This document shows positions 1-13,332 of a DNA stretch of 64,000 bases, piece after piece. Source of the DNA: Sitta carolinensis (lineage: Eukaryota > Chordata > Aves > Passeriformes > Sittidae). Location: positions 15,554,234 through 15,618,233 of the forward strand of contig JAVUNC010000019.1 of the NCBI GenBank assembly GCA_032173965.1, in the 5' to 3' direction. The notes under the pieces were generated by a model, which saw only the letters and a program-made list of their open reading frames with translations, did no database searches and was not told the DNA's origin. The first letter of the stretch is position 1; every line of letters begins with the position of its first letter. The position numbers and the translations under genes are program-made.

Positions 1-894
1 GACCACTCCTCCCTCCAACTGTTTTTTTCTACTGACAATGTAAAGAGACCATTTTGGTATTTTCAGTCAGTTTACCATTTTTTAAATAATCTTTCTTCAA
101 TTCATGTAGAGGAATTTAAAGAGGCTCTCCTGCCACACCACAGTCTTTTCCACAAGAAACAGTTCTCTCACGGTTTTAATCTTCATGATAGCAGCCGCCT
201 GGAAATCTGCAATCAAGAAATCTCTCCCACAGCTTGGCAGTCTTCCCACAACTACCACAATGGGTCATTTCAGCTTACTGAGGTGCAATTTTAAGGATGA
301 GCTGTTCTAGCATAGAAACAAAAGTTCTTCTATCCCTGATACAAGGTTTCTCATCTCTTTCTGTTCAAGCTTCTCCTTAGATCACAGCTACTTCAACATC
401 TGCTTGCTTCAACCCTAGTGCATCTGCTCACAGCTATGGCCAGAACGATACATGGCCCCAGTGCATTCCATGAGTTACAGGGGAAAAAAAGTCTGATGTA
501 GCAGTTATACCTTCAAAACAGCCTTTCAAGAGAATTTCAGCCCAAGACTACGGCATCTCCTCATTCTCCTCCCATCTGGGATTTCACTCCTTATTCACTG
601 ACCTCAGTGTCTCCATGTTGTTTCGCCCAGTCCTTTTCCTCTCACTTGTGAGAGCATTGATGTCTGCAAGTTTCGTCTGTGGCTGTGTGATCTCTGCTGG
701 GCCATGGCCGCTCTGGCTGCATGGCTGTGTCCCGGCGCTGCCGCGGTCAGTTCCAGACACAGGGCTGCACAGCTGCCTCTGTTCTGGGCCTGTGATCCTG
801 CGCAGGGCCAGCAGCACAGCCCTGCAGCACAGCCCTGCAGCCATGGCCTGAGCGGGGCAAAGCTCGGCTCCACCTGAGCCGAACGAGGACAGGC
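1..894. other. MACROD2 intron 2, unique sequence
   Basis: No exon recognised. GC rises from about 690 toward the minisatellite, and the last 200 bp (CCTGAGCCGAACGAGGACAG) may be the ancestral flank from which the array grew. Confidence 0.5.
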
Positions 895-2358
895 GGGCCC
901 ATCGGCCATGGCTGACACTGGGCAGGGGCCTGGCCCATCGGCCATGGCTGACACTGGCAGGGGCCTGGCCCATCGGCCATGGCTGACACTGGCAGGGGCC
1001 CGGCCCATCGGCCATGGCTGGAGCCGGGCAGGGGCCTGGCCCATCGGCCATGGCTGACGCCGGGCAGGGGCCCGGCCCATCGGCCATGGCTGGAGCCGGG
1101 CAGGGGCCCGGCCCATCGGCCATGGCTGGAGCCGGGCAGGGGCCTGGCCCATCGGCCATGGCTGACGCCGGGCAGGGGCCCGGCCCATCGGCCATGGCTG
1201 GAGCCGGGCAGGGGCCTGGCCCATCGGCCATGGCTGACGCCGGGCAGGGGCCTGGCCCATCGGCCATGGCTGACACCGGGCAGGGGCCTGGCCCATCGGC
1301 CATGGCTGGAGCCGGGCAGGGGCCTGGCCCATCGGCCATGGCTGGAGCCGGGCAGGGGCCTGGCCCATCGGCCATGGCTGGAGCTGGGCAGGGGCCTGGC
1401 CCATCGGCCATGGCTGGAGCCGGGCAGGGGCCTGGCCCATCGGCCATGGCTGACACCGGGCAGGGGCCTGGCCCATCGGCCATGGCTGACACCGGGCAGG
1501 GGCCCGGCCCATCGGCCATGGCTGGAGCTGGGCAGGGGCCCGGCCCATCGGCCATGGCTGACACCGGGCAGGGGCCCGGCCCATCGGCCATGGCTGACAC
1601 CGGGCAGGGGCCTGGCCCATCGGCCATGGCTGACACCGGGCAGGGGCCCGGCCCATCGGCCATGGCTGACACCGGGCAGGGGCCTGGCCCATCGGCCATG
1701 GCTGACACTGGCAGGGGCCCGGCCCATCGGCCATGGCTGACACCGGGCAGGGGCCCGGCCCATCGGCCATGGCTGACACTGGGCAGGGCCTGGCCCATCG
1801 GCCATGGCTGACACCGGGCAGGGCCTGGCCCATCGGCCATGGCTGGAGCCGGGCAGGGGCCTGGCCCATCGGCCATGGCTGACACCGGGCAGGGGCCTGG
1901 CCCATCGGCCATGGCTGACACCGGGCAGGGGCCTGGCCCATCGGCCATGGCTGGAGCCGGGCAGGGGCCTGGCCCATCGGCCATGGCTGGAGCCGGGCAG
2001 GGGCCTGGCCCATCGGCCATGGCTGACACCGGGCAGGGGCCCGGCCCATCGGCCATGGCTGGAGCTGGGCAGGGGCCTGGCCCATCGGCCATGGCTGGAG
2101 CTGGGCAGGGGCCTGGCCCATCGGCCATGGCTGGAGCTGGGCAGGGGCCTGGCCCATCGGCCATGGCTGGAGCTGGGCAGGGGCCTGGCCCATCGGCCAT
2201 GGCTGACACTGGGCAGGGGCCTGGCCCATCGGCCATGGCTGACACTGGCAGGGGCCCGGCCCATCGGCCATGGCTGACACTGGGCAGGGGCCTGGCCCAT
2301 CGCCATGGCTGACACTGGCAGGGGCCTGGCCCATCGGCCATGGCTGGAGCCGGGCAGC
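895..2358. repeat. 36-bp GC-rich minisatellite, about 40 copies
   Basis: A 36-bp unit containing GGCCATGGCTG, GGGCAGGGGCC and GGCCCATC repeats in tandem. The copies are mosaic. One variable position alternates between a GACAC(C/T) or GACGCC form and a GAGC(C/T) form; another alternates between CCTGGCC and CCCGGCC. A few copies lack one or two bases, so the array is not perfectly in register. Each unit has at least one CpG and the palindrome GCCATGGC. The array lies in MACROD2 intron 2. Because 36 is a multiple of 3 and the unit has no stop in most frames, it yields long artificial open frames on both strands (for example repeated MADTGQGPGPSA). Confidence 0.95.
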
Positions 2359-5300
2359 AGCAGGATCTCAGCCGAGCCACCATCCAGACCTGGCCCCAAT
2401 GCAGAGTGGCCTGGCCAGTGTCCAGTTACCTGTTCAGAACCTGGAAGCCAGAGTTTTTTCACTGGGCTTGTTGGTCCTTAAATGTGATTTTACAGAGGCG
2501 TGTTCAGCTCTCTTAAGCGGTTTAACATGGAGTCAATATTCAAAACTAGACAGCTGATTGGTTCTGTCAAGTCTGAAGGAAGCTGCCAAGGTCATTACAG
2601 GGAATCACATCCATAGCTTGGAATTTTCTTCCTTAACTAAAAACAAAACTACATTAACCCACGACAAAGAGTTATTCCCATCTCTGTACTGTGCCAGTCT
2701 ATCTTTGGAAATCAATAGCCAAGGTATGTATTGAGAAAGCCAGAAGGGTGTGTGGGGTCACCAGACCACATGGTCAGATTTGCACCACTCTGCAGCTTTG
2801 TATCTGTTCAGGACACGTGGTGAAAGGGCAGCCGAGAGCCTGAGCAAAGCAGAGCACACAGGGCTCTGGTTACACCCTCCTGCCCTGGGTATCTGTTGCA
2901 GCCAAATACTAGCTCAGCCTTAAAGTTACTCCACATTATGCCATGGGCACAGAGACTCCTGGACACCCTCAGCACAGACTAAGAAGATGCAAACATGGTT
3001 TGCTCTTCTTACCCCTCCAATTCCTTTGCTGTTTCCTTAATCTGCACATGAAATGGACAGAGAGCAGAACTGAGCAAACAGATTTTCAGCCACATCCACA
3101 AGAAGCATGCTAATTTCATAAGAAACCACAATTGTTAGTTTTTTCATGGTGCTCCCCCAGCTATTACACACAGCAATTAAGAAGCAGTGCTCTCCATATG
3201 CATCTAGGAGACATGTTTTTCTGACCTTAAGCAAACCAGTCTTGAAGAGACCCTGTGATAAGATGTTCAGCATGAGTAACAGTGGTATGCCAATACATGA
3301 AAAGGACAAAACCGAATAGAGCACGAGTTTAAGCGAAGCTGGAATTCGCATTCAGGGCCACAGGTAACAGAGGAGATCCTGAATGGTGGTACACAGGTTT
3401 TTGCTGTTTTCTGTGTGCAGAAAAACTGCACTCTGAACTGGATCAAACCGAGAGTTTCAGTAGGAAAAGCATCTTTTTTTTGAGAGATAGAAAAAATTAA
3501 ATTACACTAAGCTCTCCCAATTTATTTTCATCTTTGTCACTCAGCTAAAAAACCTGTTATAAAGACAGTTGTTACAGTTGTTTTAAGAAAAAAAAAATCA
3601 CAATGAAAGCTGATGGACTTGGATTTGTGTGGGGGATGGTCTTGAAGCACACAGGTTTCACACAGCTCTTAACCACAGAACTTCTGATTGTCAAGCTTGT
3701 CTAACAATCTCAGTGTTCTAGTTGAACACAATTTCTTTTTCTGAAAATCACTGAAAATATTGAGTGGTTGAGAGAGATGCCATTTCTCACTTGGTAGTTG
3801 TCTGGCTGAATTTTACTGCAGCTTAATAGTGGCATAACTTCCCAAAGTCTGTTTAATACTCATCCCCTTGGTTCCTAGTTCCCACAAGACAGATATTCAT
3901 ATCAAGCAAGGCTGCAGAGAGATCCTGCAGAGGTACTTGTGTTAGTTACCCATCTCAAGAAATGCTGGTCAGAGCTCAGTGTTACCACACATTTTCTTCC
4001 CACCATGAAGCATTTGGAGTGGCTCATCTACATGCTCTGTCTCTGTAATCTTGTGTTGACCCACTGTGAATATTTAGAAAGCTACACATCCATAGTACAA
4101 TGATGCTTTTATTAAATCCAAACCTTATTATACATAAAAACCTCAGTATTAAAACAGATTAATTTGAATAGTTTGAGCCATATAATTTTCTTTAAAAATA
4201 GCAGATTAAAAAGGTTCAGAGACTGCCAAAACATCTAAACATATTTCAGGACTTGTTTTAAAGGACTGCAGACCTTTTGTGACATTTAACCTTAAACAAA
4301 AATAAACTCAGTTATTGTGTCCTTCCATTTTAAATTCATTCTATGAAAAGTAGTTCTTACCACTAGCAAAGATCTTTAAACCACCACCTGAATTTGCTGT
4401 TTTCTTGGCATCATTGTCATACCAATGAATTCCATGGGCTGTGGGAGTCAGCAGTACTATCAGCTGCCTGGAGTTAAACAATATCACTTATTCCATTTTC
4501 TGAATTACCCAATTAATTTTAGAAAAAAATGTTTTTCTACCAGTGGCACACAAAACTCATCAACAACAGAATTCCCAAGACCCTAATTTTTAAAAAAGCT
4601 TTCCAGAAAAATTTTCAGAAGTCATCTCACAAATTCACCACTGCAGAATCAAAGATATCTTTGAGAATTGGTGTGTAACCAACAAAAAGCTAATATATGT
4701 ACTTAACTTCAAAATGCACTCGAGCTGTTAGTCTACACATTTTAGTCACTGAGCAACATTAGCTCCTGTTGCTGTACAAGATGAGTGCCTAACAAAGTGG
4801 TATGTAATAAACAGCATTGAAACAAAGGGATATCAATTTCAGAGCTCTGTAAAACAAGTTCATTATTCACGTGCTGCCAGGAAGACACTCTACTTCAAAG
4901 GACATGAGGAAACAGATGAGATGATGTATCTGAAGGACAACAAGTGGAGAGAACGATGGGTTACAGTATATTCACACCAGCCCTCCATGGCAAGCTCATT
5001 CTTTGTTTCCAAGGAGGGCAACTCCTCATTGCCTTAATAAATACAGTTAAACCAGAGAAAGCTTTATTTACAGGACCACTTCCAAGAACAAAAGGTTTGC
5101 CTTCCTACTATCCCCTCTTGACTTTACAGAGGGCCACTCATCACTAACTGTCCCTTTTCCTTCCACTGCTGCAATACTCGGGCTCTGAGATCCACTTGGG
5201 CAGCACACCAAAAATCAGGGGTGTTGAAGCACAGCCCTTCTGGAAACAAACATACCCACACCAGAATGCTTCCCTTAGCTCAGGAAAGTGGGCACCAAGC

Positions 5301-8300
5301 TTAGGCTTTGCATTCCACATTGTCCCACCCTCTTCCCAAAACCAAGACCTAATTAAACATTGACCAAATTCCATGCACACACCCACCTAATTTCTTATGG
5401 TTAGTCGTGTCCATATGAGCATACTGCAAAAAATGTAGGGTTTTCTTTCACTCACAGCAGAGCATTTTAAAAGACACTGCCTCTTTGAACTTCCAAATGT
5501 TTTTTAATAGCTTTGCTGCCACAAAGAGACAAAGGCCTTGTCAGATGCCATTCAGAATTCAGTAACTTTACTCCTCAGGAGCCTTCACAGAGATGTACAT
5601 CCCTTGTTATGTTACTCTATTACACAGACTTCCAACCTCACCAAAACACTGAAAGTCTGCCAAGCTGTGCTGGTTTTCCTCAGAATTTAGTTCTGAACAC
5701 AACTTCTTTTAAAGGCTGGAGGAAGATTAGGGAAAAACTTCCCTCCACAAACTAAATGTTCTTCCAATCTGCCAATAAAGAGCACCCATGAAGTACCCTG
5801 GCAGTGAGATTGGTTCCTTCCCAAATATGAACCTCTTAGGTCATTTCAGTTCGCATAATTCTGCATACAGGCTTTTCAATAATCTTCCCATTAGACTTCC
5901 ACATAACAAAAATGTATGCCTAACTGGACCTCCCAACACCCTCCAGAGAGTCATTCACATTTAAAAATGGGCCTTGTGAAGGTTTTACATTGCACACACA
6001 ATTTTTCCTACTAGCCAGTACAGAAGTGTGTGCAGTACTGAACACCCATAATCTCCAGTTGAGTTCTCAGTGGCAATGGGGATGGCTGCCAGCTCAGATG
6101 CTCTGCCCTTCTCCTACAGCTTCTTACTCCAGCAGCTGATTGATTGTGCCTGCTTCACTTGATTTGCTCTTGGTTGCTTTCTTGATTTCTCCTCATCATT
6201 CTTCCTGAACAACCTCTCTATGCTTTACTAATCAATCTGTCATTTTTTTCCTGTATATGGTATTGGGAGTGAATTGTAAAGAATTTTTTCCAAATTCCCC
6301 ATAAGTTGTTGTTTTGCCTTGACAAATACACAGATTTTATTTTCACCACACCCCCCTTCAGACCCCTTCTGTTTGTCAGTGCAAACAGCCACCTCTTCAC
6401 TTGAAGAAAATATCAGAACTTGAGCACGGCATTGTTGGATCATCATCACTGATTCCATCACACCTGGGCTTCCTTTGTTCTCTCCAGAATCTCATTCAGG
6501 CTGTCTCTGTTGCCCTCTGTCTGTCCCATCAAACACAGCAAAAGGCCTCAATCTGCAATAAGATTTAAATTCTAGTTTTTCTGTAATTCAGCTCAAAAAA
6601 TTTGTCACCTTTTAGACACACTTGATACCTTCAGAACTGGATCAACATTTAAGAGATATAAGATTTGAAACAGATGAAGTAACAGTCACATTAATACACA
6701 TATTTCTTTTAATAGTCCTAATCAGTTGGAATGTGGAAGCATTTCAGTAGCCCAACCTTCCAGAAGTTCACTATTAATCATGGCTTACTTACAACAAATA
6801 CATCAAAAAAAGAGAGTGACTATGGATATTTTCTCCTGAATGTAGAGTGTAACGAAACCTTCAAGTAGCAGAGAGCTGTTCCAGCACAACTTTTGCCTTC
6901 CAGCATTTTTTGCAGTGTACTGGGTACTAACAGAAAGAATGCAAGAGCAGCTACAAGGAAATAAATTCCCCACTGCCATGATTCAATACCCACATATTAG
7001 ACACTGACATTTTGTTTCTGTGAAGTGTAACAGCAGTCACAACGTAAATCCAAACCTTGTCACCTTCAGCAGCCCAAGTAATGCACCACCTGTGAATGTC
7101 AGTGCTTTACAGAGAATCTGCTATCAGCTGCAGTAAAAACATAGTTTGGGCTAGGAGGCATAAAGAGTCTCCCAGGTAAACCACATGACATCCCGTATAT
7201 TCCCACATACCACAGGCCTCCAAAATCAACTTGCAAGAAGTCAGGTAATCTTTTTCATTTTTATGCAGCCTTTGTTTTCTAGATGGACAGGCTTTCTGAT
7301 GTTGCAAGATATAAATGACCTACTCAAATGGAAGAGAAAGAGGTCTATGGGTACTGATGTAATACAGCTACTCAGCAGGGCTGAAGAGCTCAGCAATCTC
7401 TTGACATATTTTCACTTGGAAAGTTATTCCAGGTGCTTTTAGCAGTAGACAATAGCAATAGCTGCTTTTGACAAGGACATCTGAAAATCTGTGAGCTCCT
7501 TCAGATTGTGCTAAAATAAGTGTTACAGCCTTCCAGTTTAAAAACAGCGATCAGCTCCAGGCTTCATTTCACCTGGACTATCACCATAAAGACCATGTTC
7601 ACCTGCAGCCACAAGCTTACCCTACACACCTCTTCACCCAGACCACTATTTGCCTTTAATGGTAACAAAAGGGTCAGAAAATTAGTCCTATATCTGCAGA
7701 GGCAGGAAGCACTTTAGGTCTCACAGTTAGACATTCCTTCAAAAAAACACAGGCTTCAGCCAAGAAGGATAGCAAGACACAGTAAAATAAAAGAGGAGGA
7801 AACCAGCTCAGAAGCCATCCTTATTCCTCCACACCCTTGTGTGATTGAGAGTGAACTAGACAGAAGCACGAGGCGTTGTTATAGATTTACTTGGAGAGTA
7901 GAGAAGTGTGCAAGGAAATAGGATTCACATTTTTGGTCAGTTCTCACTGCATGATCACAACTATGATAAATAAGGCTGCACACACTAAGGATATAGGAGT
8001 TAATCCAGGCCAGACTGATGTTCCTCAGCCTGAGAAACCAGGCAGGACCGAAGGTAAGGAAGGCCCCATCTCCTCCAGTTTCTGGATTCTTTTAGAAAAC
8101 AACACAACTTGCACACTTTTTCCCCTCTGCTTTTGGGTCACCTGCAACTCTGTTTTGCCCAGACTCCCTGTATCATTACTCTCAGTAAGTTTCAGCAGGG
8201 CTGAGTGCTGGAGTATCTGGAAAGTAAGACACATGCAGAGAAGATCTATATCACACACTTAAGGTGGCTCCATCTGGGGACACCAGCAGAGTCCTGGGAC

Positions 8301-8468
8301 ACCAGTGAAGCTTTAAGAAATTTTGTTGGGGTTTTCTCACCCCCATCCCAATTTTAGGCTATCACTGTTCACAACAACATGGGTTCTAAGTCTGGGCCTT
8401 CCTAGAAATAACGTCAGACTGAGAAAACAGAGTGGTCTGTATTTTAAAGACTCCCCCACTTTACTTAC
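2359..8468. other. MACROD2 intron 2, no exon seen
   Basis: AT-rich noncoding sequence. Short open frames on both strands do not resemble proteins and lack convincing splice sites. No repeats beyond brief A or T runs were recognised. Confidence 0.5.
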
Positions 8469-8585
8469 CATCACTTTCACTCTTACTTTTTAAGTCTTCC
8501 ATCCATGTTGGAATAGTTTTCAAAGCAACATAATCCCCCAAGTACTCTTTGCGTCTTTCCTCCAAGGTCATCTTCAGCAGACGCT
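8469..8585 (-). CDS. MACROD2: MACROD2 coding exon 2
   Basis: 117 nt. The acceptor is a pyrimidine tract ending CCCCCAAACAG|AG just above 8585; the donor is GATG|GTAAGT at 8469-8463. Completed with the G from exon 1 it reads E-RLLKMTLEERRKEYLGDY, continues through ALKTIPTWMEDLKSKSESD, and ends one base into the next codon. The first half is nearly identical to the mammalian protein. The second half (from about VALKTIP) is more variable, as expected for the linker before the macro domain. A longer open frame covers this exon, but only the spliced segment is supported. Confidence 0.95.
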
Positions 8586-11500
8586 CTGTTTGGGGGAAAG
8601 AGAAATGAGAGAAGTTTCGCAAGGTTTCACACGTCACTGCATGTGAGCCAGGCAGGCAGCAGTGCAGCACCCTCCATGAATGAAATGCCACTGGAGAGGC
8701 CCAAGCATGAGGGCTGCAGTGAGTTAGAGCAGGAGCTAACCCCGGGTGCCTGTACCGCTGCCTCTTTCTGGCCATCCCGTTCCGCAAAGCTAACATCCCT
8801 TCCCCACACTCCGGGCTGTCCAGGATTCCTCCCCACATCACCACAGTGCTGCTCCTTCCTGCCACTTCGACTCCTGCATCAGAGAACAGCAACTTTAGGG
8901 GGGGAACTGCTGTTTGATAGGGACTTTTCACATATGAAAAGGTAGGTTCTGCATTGGTAAACCAGAACTAAAACCACAAAAGTTCAGGTAAAGGCAGGGA
9001 GCATGGTGGGAAATTAATAAAATGCTACTACATAACAAAAGAGATCAGAGCTACAGCAAACGTTCTGTCAGTTGCTAAGTGTCTGGGGTGGTAAAAAAGG
9101 CAAGTTTAGCTTTAGAGATTCTCATTTGAACATTAATAGGACACACCTAGTTACCACACTACAATACATACAGATAGTTGTTTTTGTTTTCTCCTAAGAA
9201 CACCACCACCTCTTTTTTCAGATGTTTAATGAAAAGTAAAGCCTCAAACATTGCACTAGTGTGACAGCTACTGCCAACTTCACTCTTCTTCAGACCCTGC
9301 TATAAATGGACTTTTACAGTTTAAAAAAAAAGCCATCCCAATGACCCAAACCTGCAAGCAACCCAGCATTTCTGCTCGTTTTTGCAATCACATCCTCTTT
9401 TCCCTCCCTACCTCATCATCATCAACGCTTAGTATTAGCTCAGCACAAGTTGAAGAGGTTTTTCCCTCCCAAAAGAAGAGAGGAAAAGAAAAAACAGTAG
9501 AGAACATCACGACACCCATACACTACTCAAATTTCTGGGTCTGTTTTTACCAGTAGCACTGTGCTACTTTAACCACGCTAACCGATTTTCTTGACATGTT
9601 AATCAGTAACAAATGCTCTTCAATGACTGAAGAATTTTTAGGGGTGTAGGAAAGGCTAGACCTATGTTATTTGCATTTTACACAAAGGACTAGGCAGACA
9701 TAAAAAGAACATTCTCATCTCAAGTTGAAGAAGCAGCAAGAGATGAACAAGGAAACTGCTTCTCAGACCAAACCTTAAAAAAAAAAAAACAAGAAAGAAA
9801 ACCACTGGGGTCTGGTTTGGGGTTCTTTTGTTTGTGTTTTTTCAGAATAAAGTTTCCTAATCATGCAGGCTGCAGTCAGCACGGTGTAATAAGGCAAGTT
9901 TTGAGCACAGCCTCCCTTACCAAAACAAGTTTATTTTGGTATTTTTGACAGTATTACCAATTCCTTCCTTTGACAAAAACGTTTCTCTCTCCTTATTCAG
10001 CTTGGTATCTCAGTGGGGTATTTGCACCTGCCGAGTAGAACTGACTGCCAAGGGTCACCATTCTGCACAACAGCTCTGTACCCGAGCTCCAGGCATACAG
10101 AACTCCAAATACCTGACGTGCACACTGAAGTCCTACAGGCAGGCAGACCTAGAGAGCATGTCAGTCCTGAGGGACTGACAAGCAGAGCAAGGCTAGATGC
10201 CTTTTGCTGAAGAGGTGACAGAGCCAGTCCTCCGCCTTCAAAACACAAGCTCTTCTCTACAGGAAGGTTTTAAAAGTTTGCTCTTGTGAGTCAGCAGCAA
10301 GAACTTGAGTTGAGTCTTAATTATACACAAACCTCCCAGAGGATGCTCCCAACAGCCTTCACTGCAAGTACAGTTTTCTGCCTGTGGCAGAAAACTTGGG
10401 ACGTTTGCAGGCAGCCCAGTCCTGTGTCTAAGGCTCTAAAATCACCTCCACTCCTGCTCCTGTTCCGTTTCAGCTGTCCTCAGGAAGATCTCCCCTGGGA
10501 GGACATGGACCAACCTTTAATTACCAAGAAAGTAATTAAGAAAAGCAAGCGTATTGTCAGTGGGCTTGAACTCAATATTTAGCAATCAGTGCTTTTTTCC
10601 TTCTAAGAAGTGCTTCAGAAAATAAAAGGCTGAGAACAACTGCACTCAGAGCTTCATGGGAAGAAGACAGCCAGCAAGCACAGCCAGCTTTGCAGGGCTT
10701 CAGGGGTGCTTGTGAAAGGTGAAGGCAAACCTGACAAGATTTGATTTCCAAAGTACTAACTGGGTAAGAAGGAAAGAAGTTGGGCTTCTCTAGTTTTCCT
10801 CTCTGGCAAACGAGGTACTTGATAAGAACAGTCCCACGAGGCTAAAAACTAAAAACTGAAGGACAATGCCAGCAATGAACAGAGAAGCTTTTCCTGCCCT
10901 CCTCACTCAAGAGTACTCAGAGCCAGCACACCAGCATGGTGCTGGAACAGTTACTGGAGCAGAAGACTGGCAAATGCTCTGCGTTCTCACTGGGCAAAAA
11001 GACAGGGAGTTGTGGCCAGCTAGCACTCAAAAATGCTTCCTGGATGGAAAAACCTCAGCAGCACTCATTTGCACTCAGTAACATCCCCATGCTGAAGGCG
11101 ACCACCATCCTCACAGCAGGCTCAGACACCCTGGGTGTGTCAGCAGCTCCAGTTTCCAGACCCTCCACTCTGCCCTCCTTACTAATGGTTTGAGTTCACC
11201 CGCCAGGCTATGAATTCACACAGGTGGTAACAGAGCTGAAAGAGACAAGGGAGTAATAAAAACATTCACTAGTGCCTATGGGTAACTCTTCCCCTCCTGC
11301 CCTCTGCATTTTTTGAAATGTTGTAAAGCATACAGCATTAAGGGTAAAGTCAGTAATAATTAATCACACAAAAACAATACTTGAGATAATTTAACTGTAC
11401 CTTCTTCACTGAAAACAGAAACTTCTGTCTGGTGGAAATCTGTTGCCTCACCTTTACTACAGAAACATGGATTGTAAGACTCACTTCATTTGAGAGGAGT

Positions 11501-12555
11501 TTGACAGGAACACCTACCTACAGAAAAATAAGTTCATTTGTGTTTTTACAATTTTCCCTTAGAAACATGCACTTGAATTCTGTTCATTGAAATTCTGCCT
11601 TCTTAGCTTGAAACATACTTAGAGCCACAAGTGTAATGGGAGAAAAACAAGAGAACTTAAAATATTACCCTCTGATCTGTTTTTCTTCCTCTCCTCATCT
11701 ATTACTACACTATTTGGAACACACCGGGCAAGAAGCTTTCCTCCTCACAGAAGTAAATGTTGCACTTCCACGCTGTAATTTTTTTCTTTTTTTGCTCTCC
11801 CCGGGATCAACATAAAGTACCAAAAAAACAATGACTGCATCAAATGCTTGGCCCACAGTTTTCATGCTCTGGAGTTTGGCTTAGGGGTTTTATAAACTGA
11901 GAATACACGGGGAGGGCGGGCTTGAAATACACATAAAAATACATAAACAGCTCAAAAAATGGGACGTAGGGGTGCTCTGAGACTCCCACACCCCAAACAC
12001 TTCACCCCGGCTGGACGACACTAGAATCTAAACTGATTACACCATTGAGCCCAATAAACCATCCTTCCCATCAGAAAACAAACGCACTGAAAGGAGGAAA
12101 AGCACGTTCTGAGAGCACGTGCCCAACTTTTCGGCCTGAAACACTCCCCCAAGGTGACTTGGGGGCGGGAAGCCCTCGGGAGCGGGTTTGTTTACCGCCC
12201 TCCCTCGCCCGCTTCCCTCCGCCCCGGGGCTCGCTCCCCGCGGATCCAGGTGTGCGGGGAACGTGCCCGGTGCCCGCTCGCCCGGGCTGCCATGGAGGCT
12301 GCTCCAGCCCGGTCGGACGCAGAGAGTGCGAGTTCCCCGTGCCGTGCCGTGCCGTGCCCGCGGCCGGCGGGACGCGCTGCCGGGCGCCCCGCGGGGAGGC
12401 GGCGGCTCCGCGGGCACCGGGACCACCCCCCTGCCCTGGCTCCCTCCCGGCTCGACGCGGGCTTCAAGGCGGGAGGAGCGGGCCCGGCCAGCGGGAAGGG
12501 CGACAATACCTTTCTCCTCCCGCCACAGCTTTTTCCGCTTGTTGCCGGAGTACAT
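8469..12555 (-). CDS. MACROD2: MACROD2 5' part (coding exons 1-2), macro-domain mono-ADP-ribosylhydrolase, partial
   Basis: Two minus-strand exons join in phase (exon 1 ends with G, exon 2 begins AG, giving Glu) and encode about 54 residues that match the vertebrate MACROD2 N-terminus: MYSGNKRKKLWREEK, then ERLLKMTLEERRKEYLGDY. MACROD2 hydrolyses mono-ADP-ribose from modified proteins through its macro domain. That domain starts after these residues in the family, so its exons lie left of the window. Only the charged N-terminal leader is present here. The exons are 12510-12555 and 8469-8585, separated by a 3.9-kb intron. Intron 2 runs off the left edge, fitting a gene known to be very large. 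The promoter is a CpG island. NDUFAF5 lies upstream on the same strand, as in human. The identification rests on the recognised protein sequence and synteny. Confidence 0.95.
8586..12139. other. MACROD2 intron 1, no exon seen
   Basis: Noncoding. It includes an A run at about 9778-9790. Open frames at 10.0-10.3 and 10.9-11.2 kb have no recognisable domain. GC increases from about 11.9 kb toward the CpG island. Confidence 0.5.
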
Positions 12556-13330
12556 GGTGGTGTGGCTGGCGGCGGCTTTGAGCTGCAGGTTCCCCAGGCT
12601 CACGAGGGGGTGGAGGAGACGCCGCGCCAGAGCCAGAGCCAGAGCCGAGCAATCCCGACGCCCCGCGCCGCCGCTAGCCGCCGCTGGTCCCGCTGATCCC
12701 GCCGGCTCCGGCTCCGGCTCCGCGCCCGCCGCACGGTGCCCGTCAGCCGGGTCACGCCTCGCTCTAGCCCCGACACCCCCGCAGCGCCCGCCCCGCTCCC
12801 CGCCGCCCGTTGGCTCCGGCAGCCGCCGCTCAGCAGCCGCCGCCTCCTCCTCCTCCCGCACCGACCAGGAGGAGCCTGAGCGCCGTGGCTCGGCGGGAGC
12901 TGGGGGCGCGTGTAGTGCGGGGACACGGCGTGGCGGTGCTTGGGTGCGACAGTGCGTGCCGGGCGCGGGGCCGGCGCTCGGAGCCCCCGCGGGGCGGCGG
13001 GCAGGCAGGGGGCGGGCGGGCACCCCGAGCCGGCCCGCCCCGCCGCCGCCCCCCGCCCGCCCCCTCCGCCCCTCTGCTTCCGGGTTGCGGCGGTACCGGG
13101 CTGTGCCCGGGGCGGCGGGGCTGTTGCCGAGCGACAGCGCCGGGGCCCGGCCCGGCCCGGCCCGGCTCGCCCGCTGGCCAGCGCCCCACCGGCCCCCGTG
13201 CGGCCCTGGGCCGTCCGGGCGCAGGGAACTGCCCCGCCGGTGTATAAACAGCTGCCGGAGCTGCGGATGCCGGGCTGAGGTTCCCCGGAGCGGCGCTCCG
13301 CTGGCGCGGGGTCTCGAGCACGAGTCCTAT
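12140..13330 (-). promoter_or_regulatory. MACROD2: CpG island promoter of MACROD2
   Basis: This is the only long CpG-dense stretch of the window other than the minisatellites. It surrounds MACROD2 coding exon 1 and extends about 780 bp upstream of the ATG. It includes GC boxes, a CTTCCGG (ETS-like) site near 13077 and a short GGCCC run near 13145-13170. A TATAAA at 13243-13248 points in the plus direction and could mark divergent transcription. Long open frames on both strands here are products of GC content and do not resemble proteins. Confidence 0.85.
12510..12555 (-). CDS. MACROD2: MACROD2 coding exon 1 (start codon to donor)
   Basis: The ATG at 12555-12553 sits in a strong Kozak context (CACCACCATGT). 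It opens the frame MYSGNKRKKLWREEK and matches the start of known MACROD2 proteins, which is why this start was chosen. The exon ends at 12510 with donor AAAG|GTATTG, leaving one base (G) for the next codon. The reading frame stays open upstream to at least 13023 through the GC-rich 5' region. That upstream stretch is low-complexity and does not resemble the family, so I treat it as 5' UTR or promoter. The true transcription start is not determinable from sequence alone. Confidence 0.93.
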
Positions 13331-13332
13331 GG

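Noticed and set aside
895..2358. CRISPR-like array
   Set aside because: Whole units repeat with no unique spacers, and the genome is a vertebrate's; it is a minisatellite.
584..2462. Open frames of up to 600 residues on both strands with MADTGQGPGPSA-type or MADGPGPCPVSA-type repeats
   Set aside because: They are produced by a 36-bp stop-free tandem repeat in a MACROD2 intron; the frames open on both strands and have no start, splice or family support.
8461..8931. A 156-residue minus-strand open frame ending in the MACROD2 exon 2 sequence
   Set aside because: The part above 8585 is intron: a pyrimidine tract and AG lie exactly at 8586-8587, and the exon joins exon 1 in phase.
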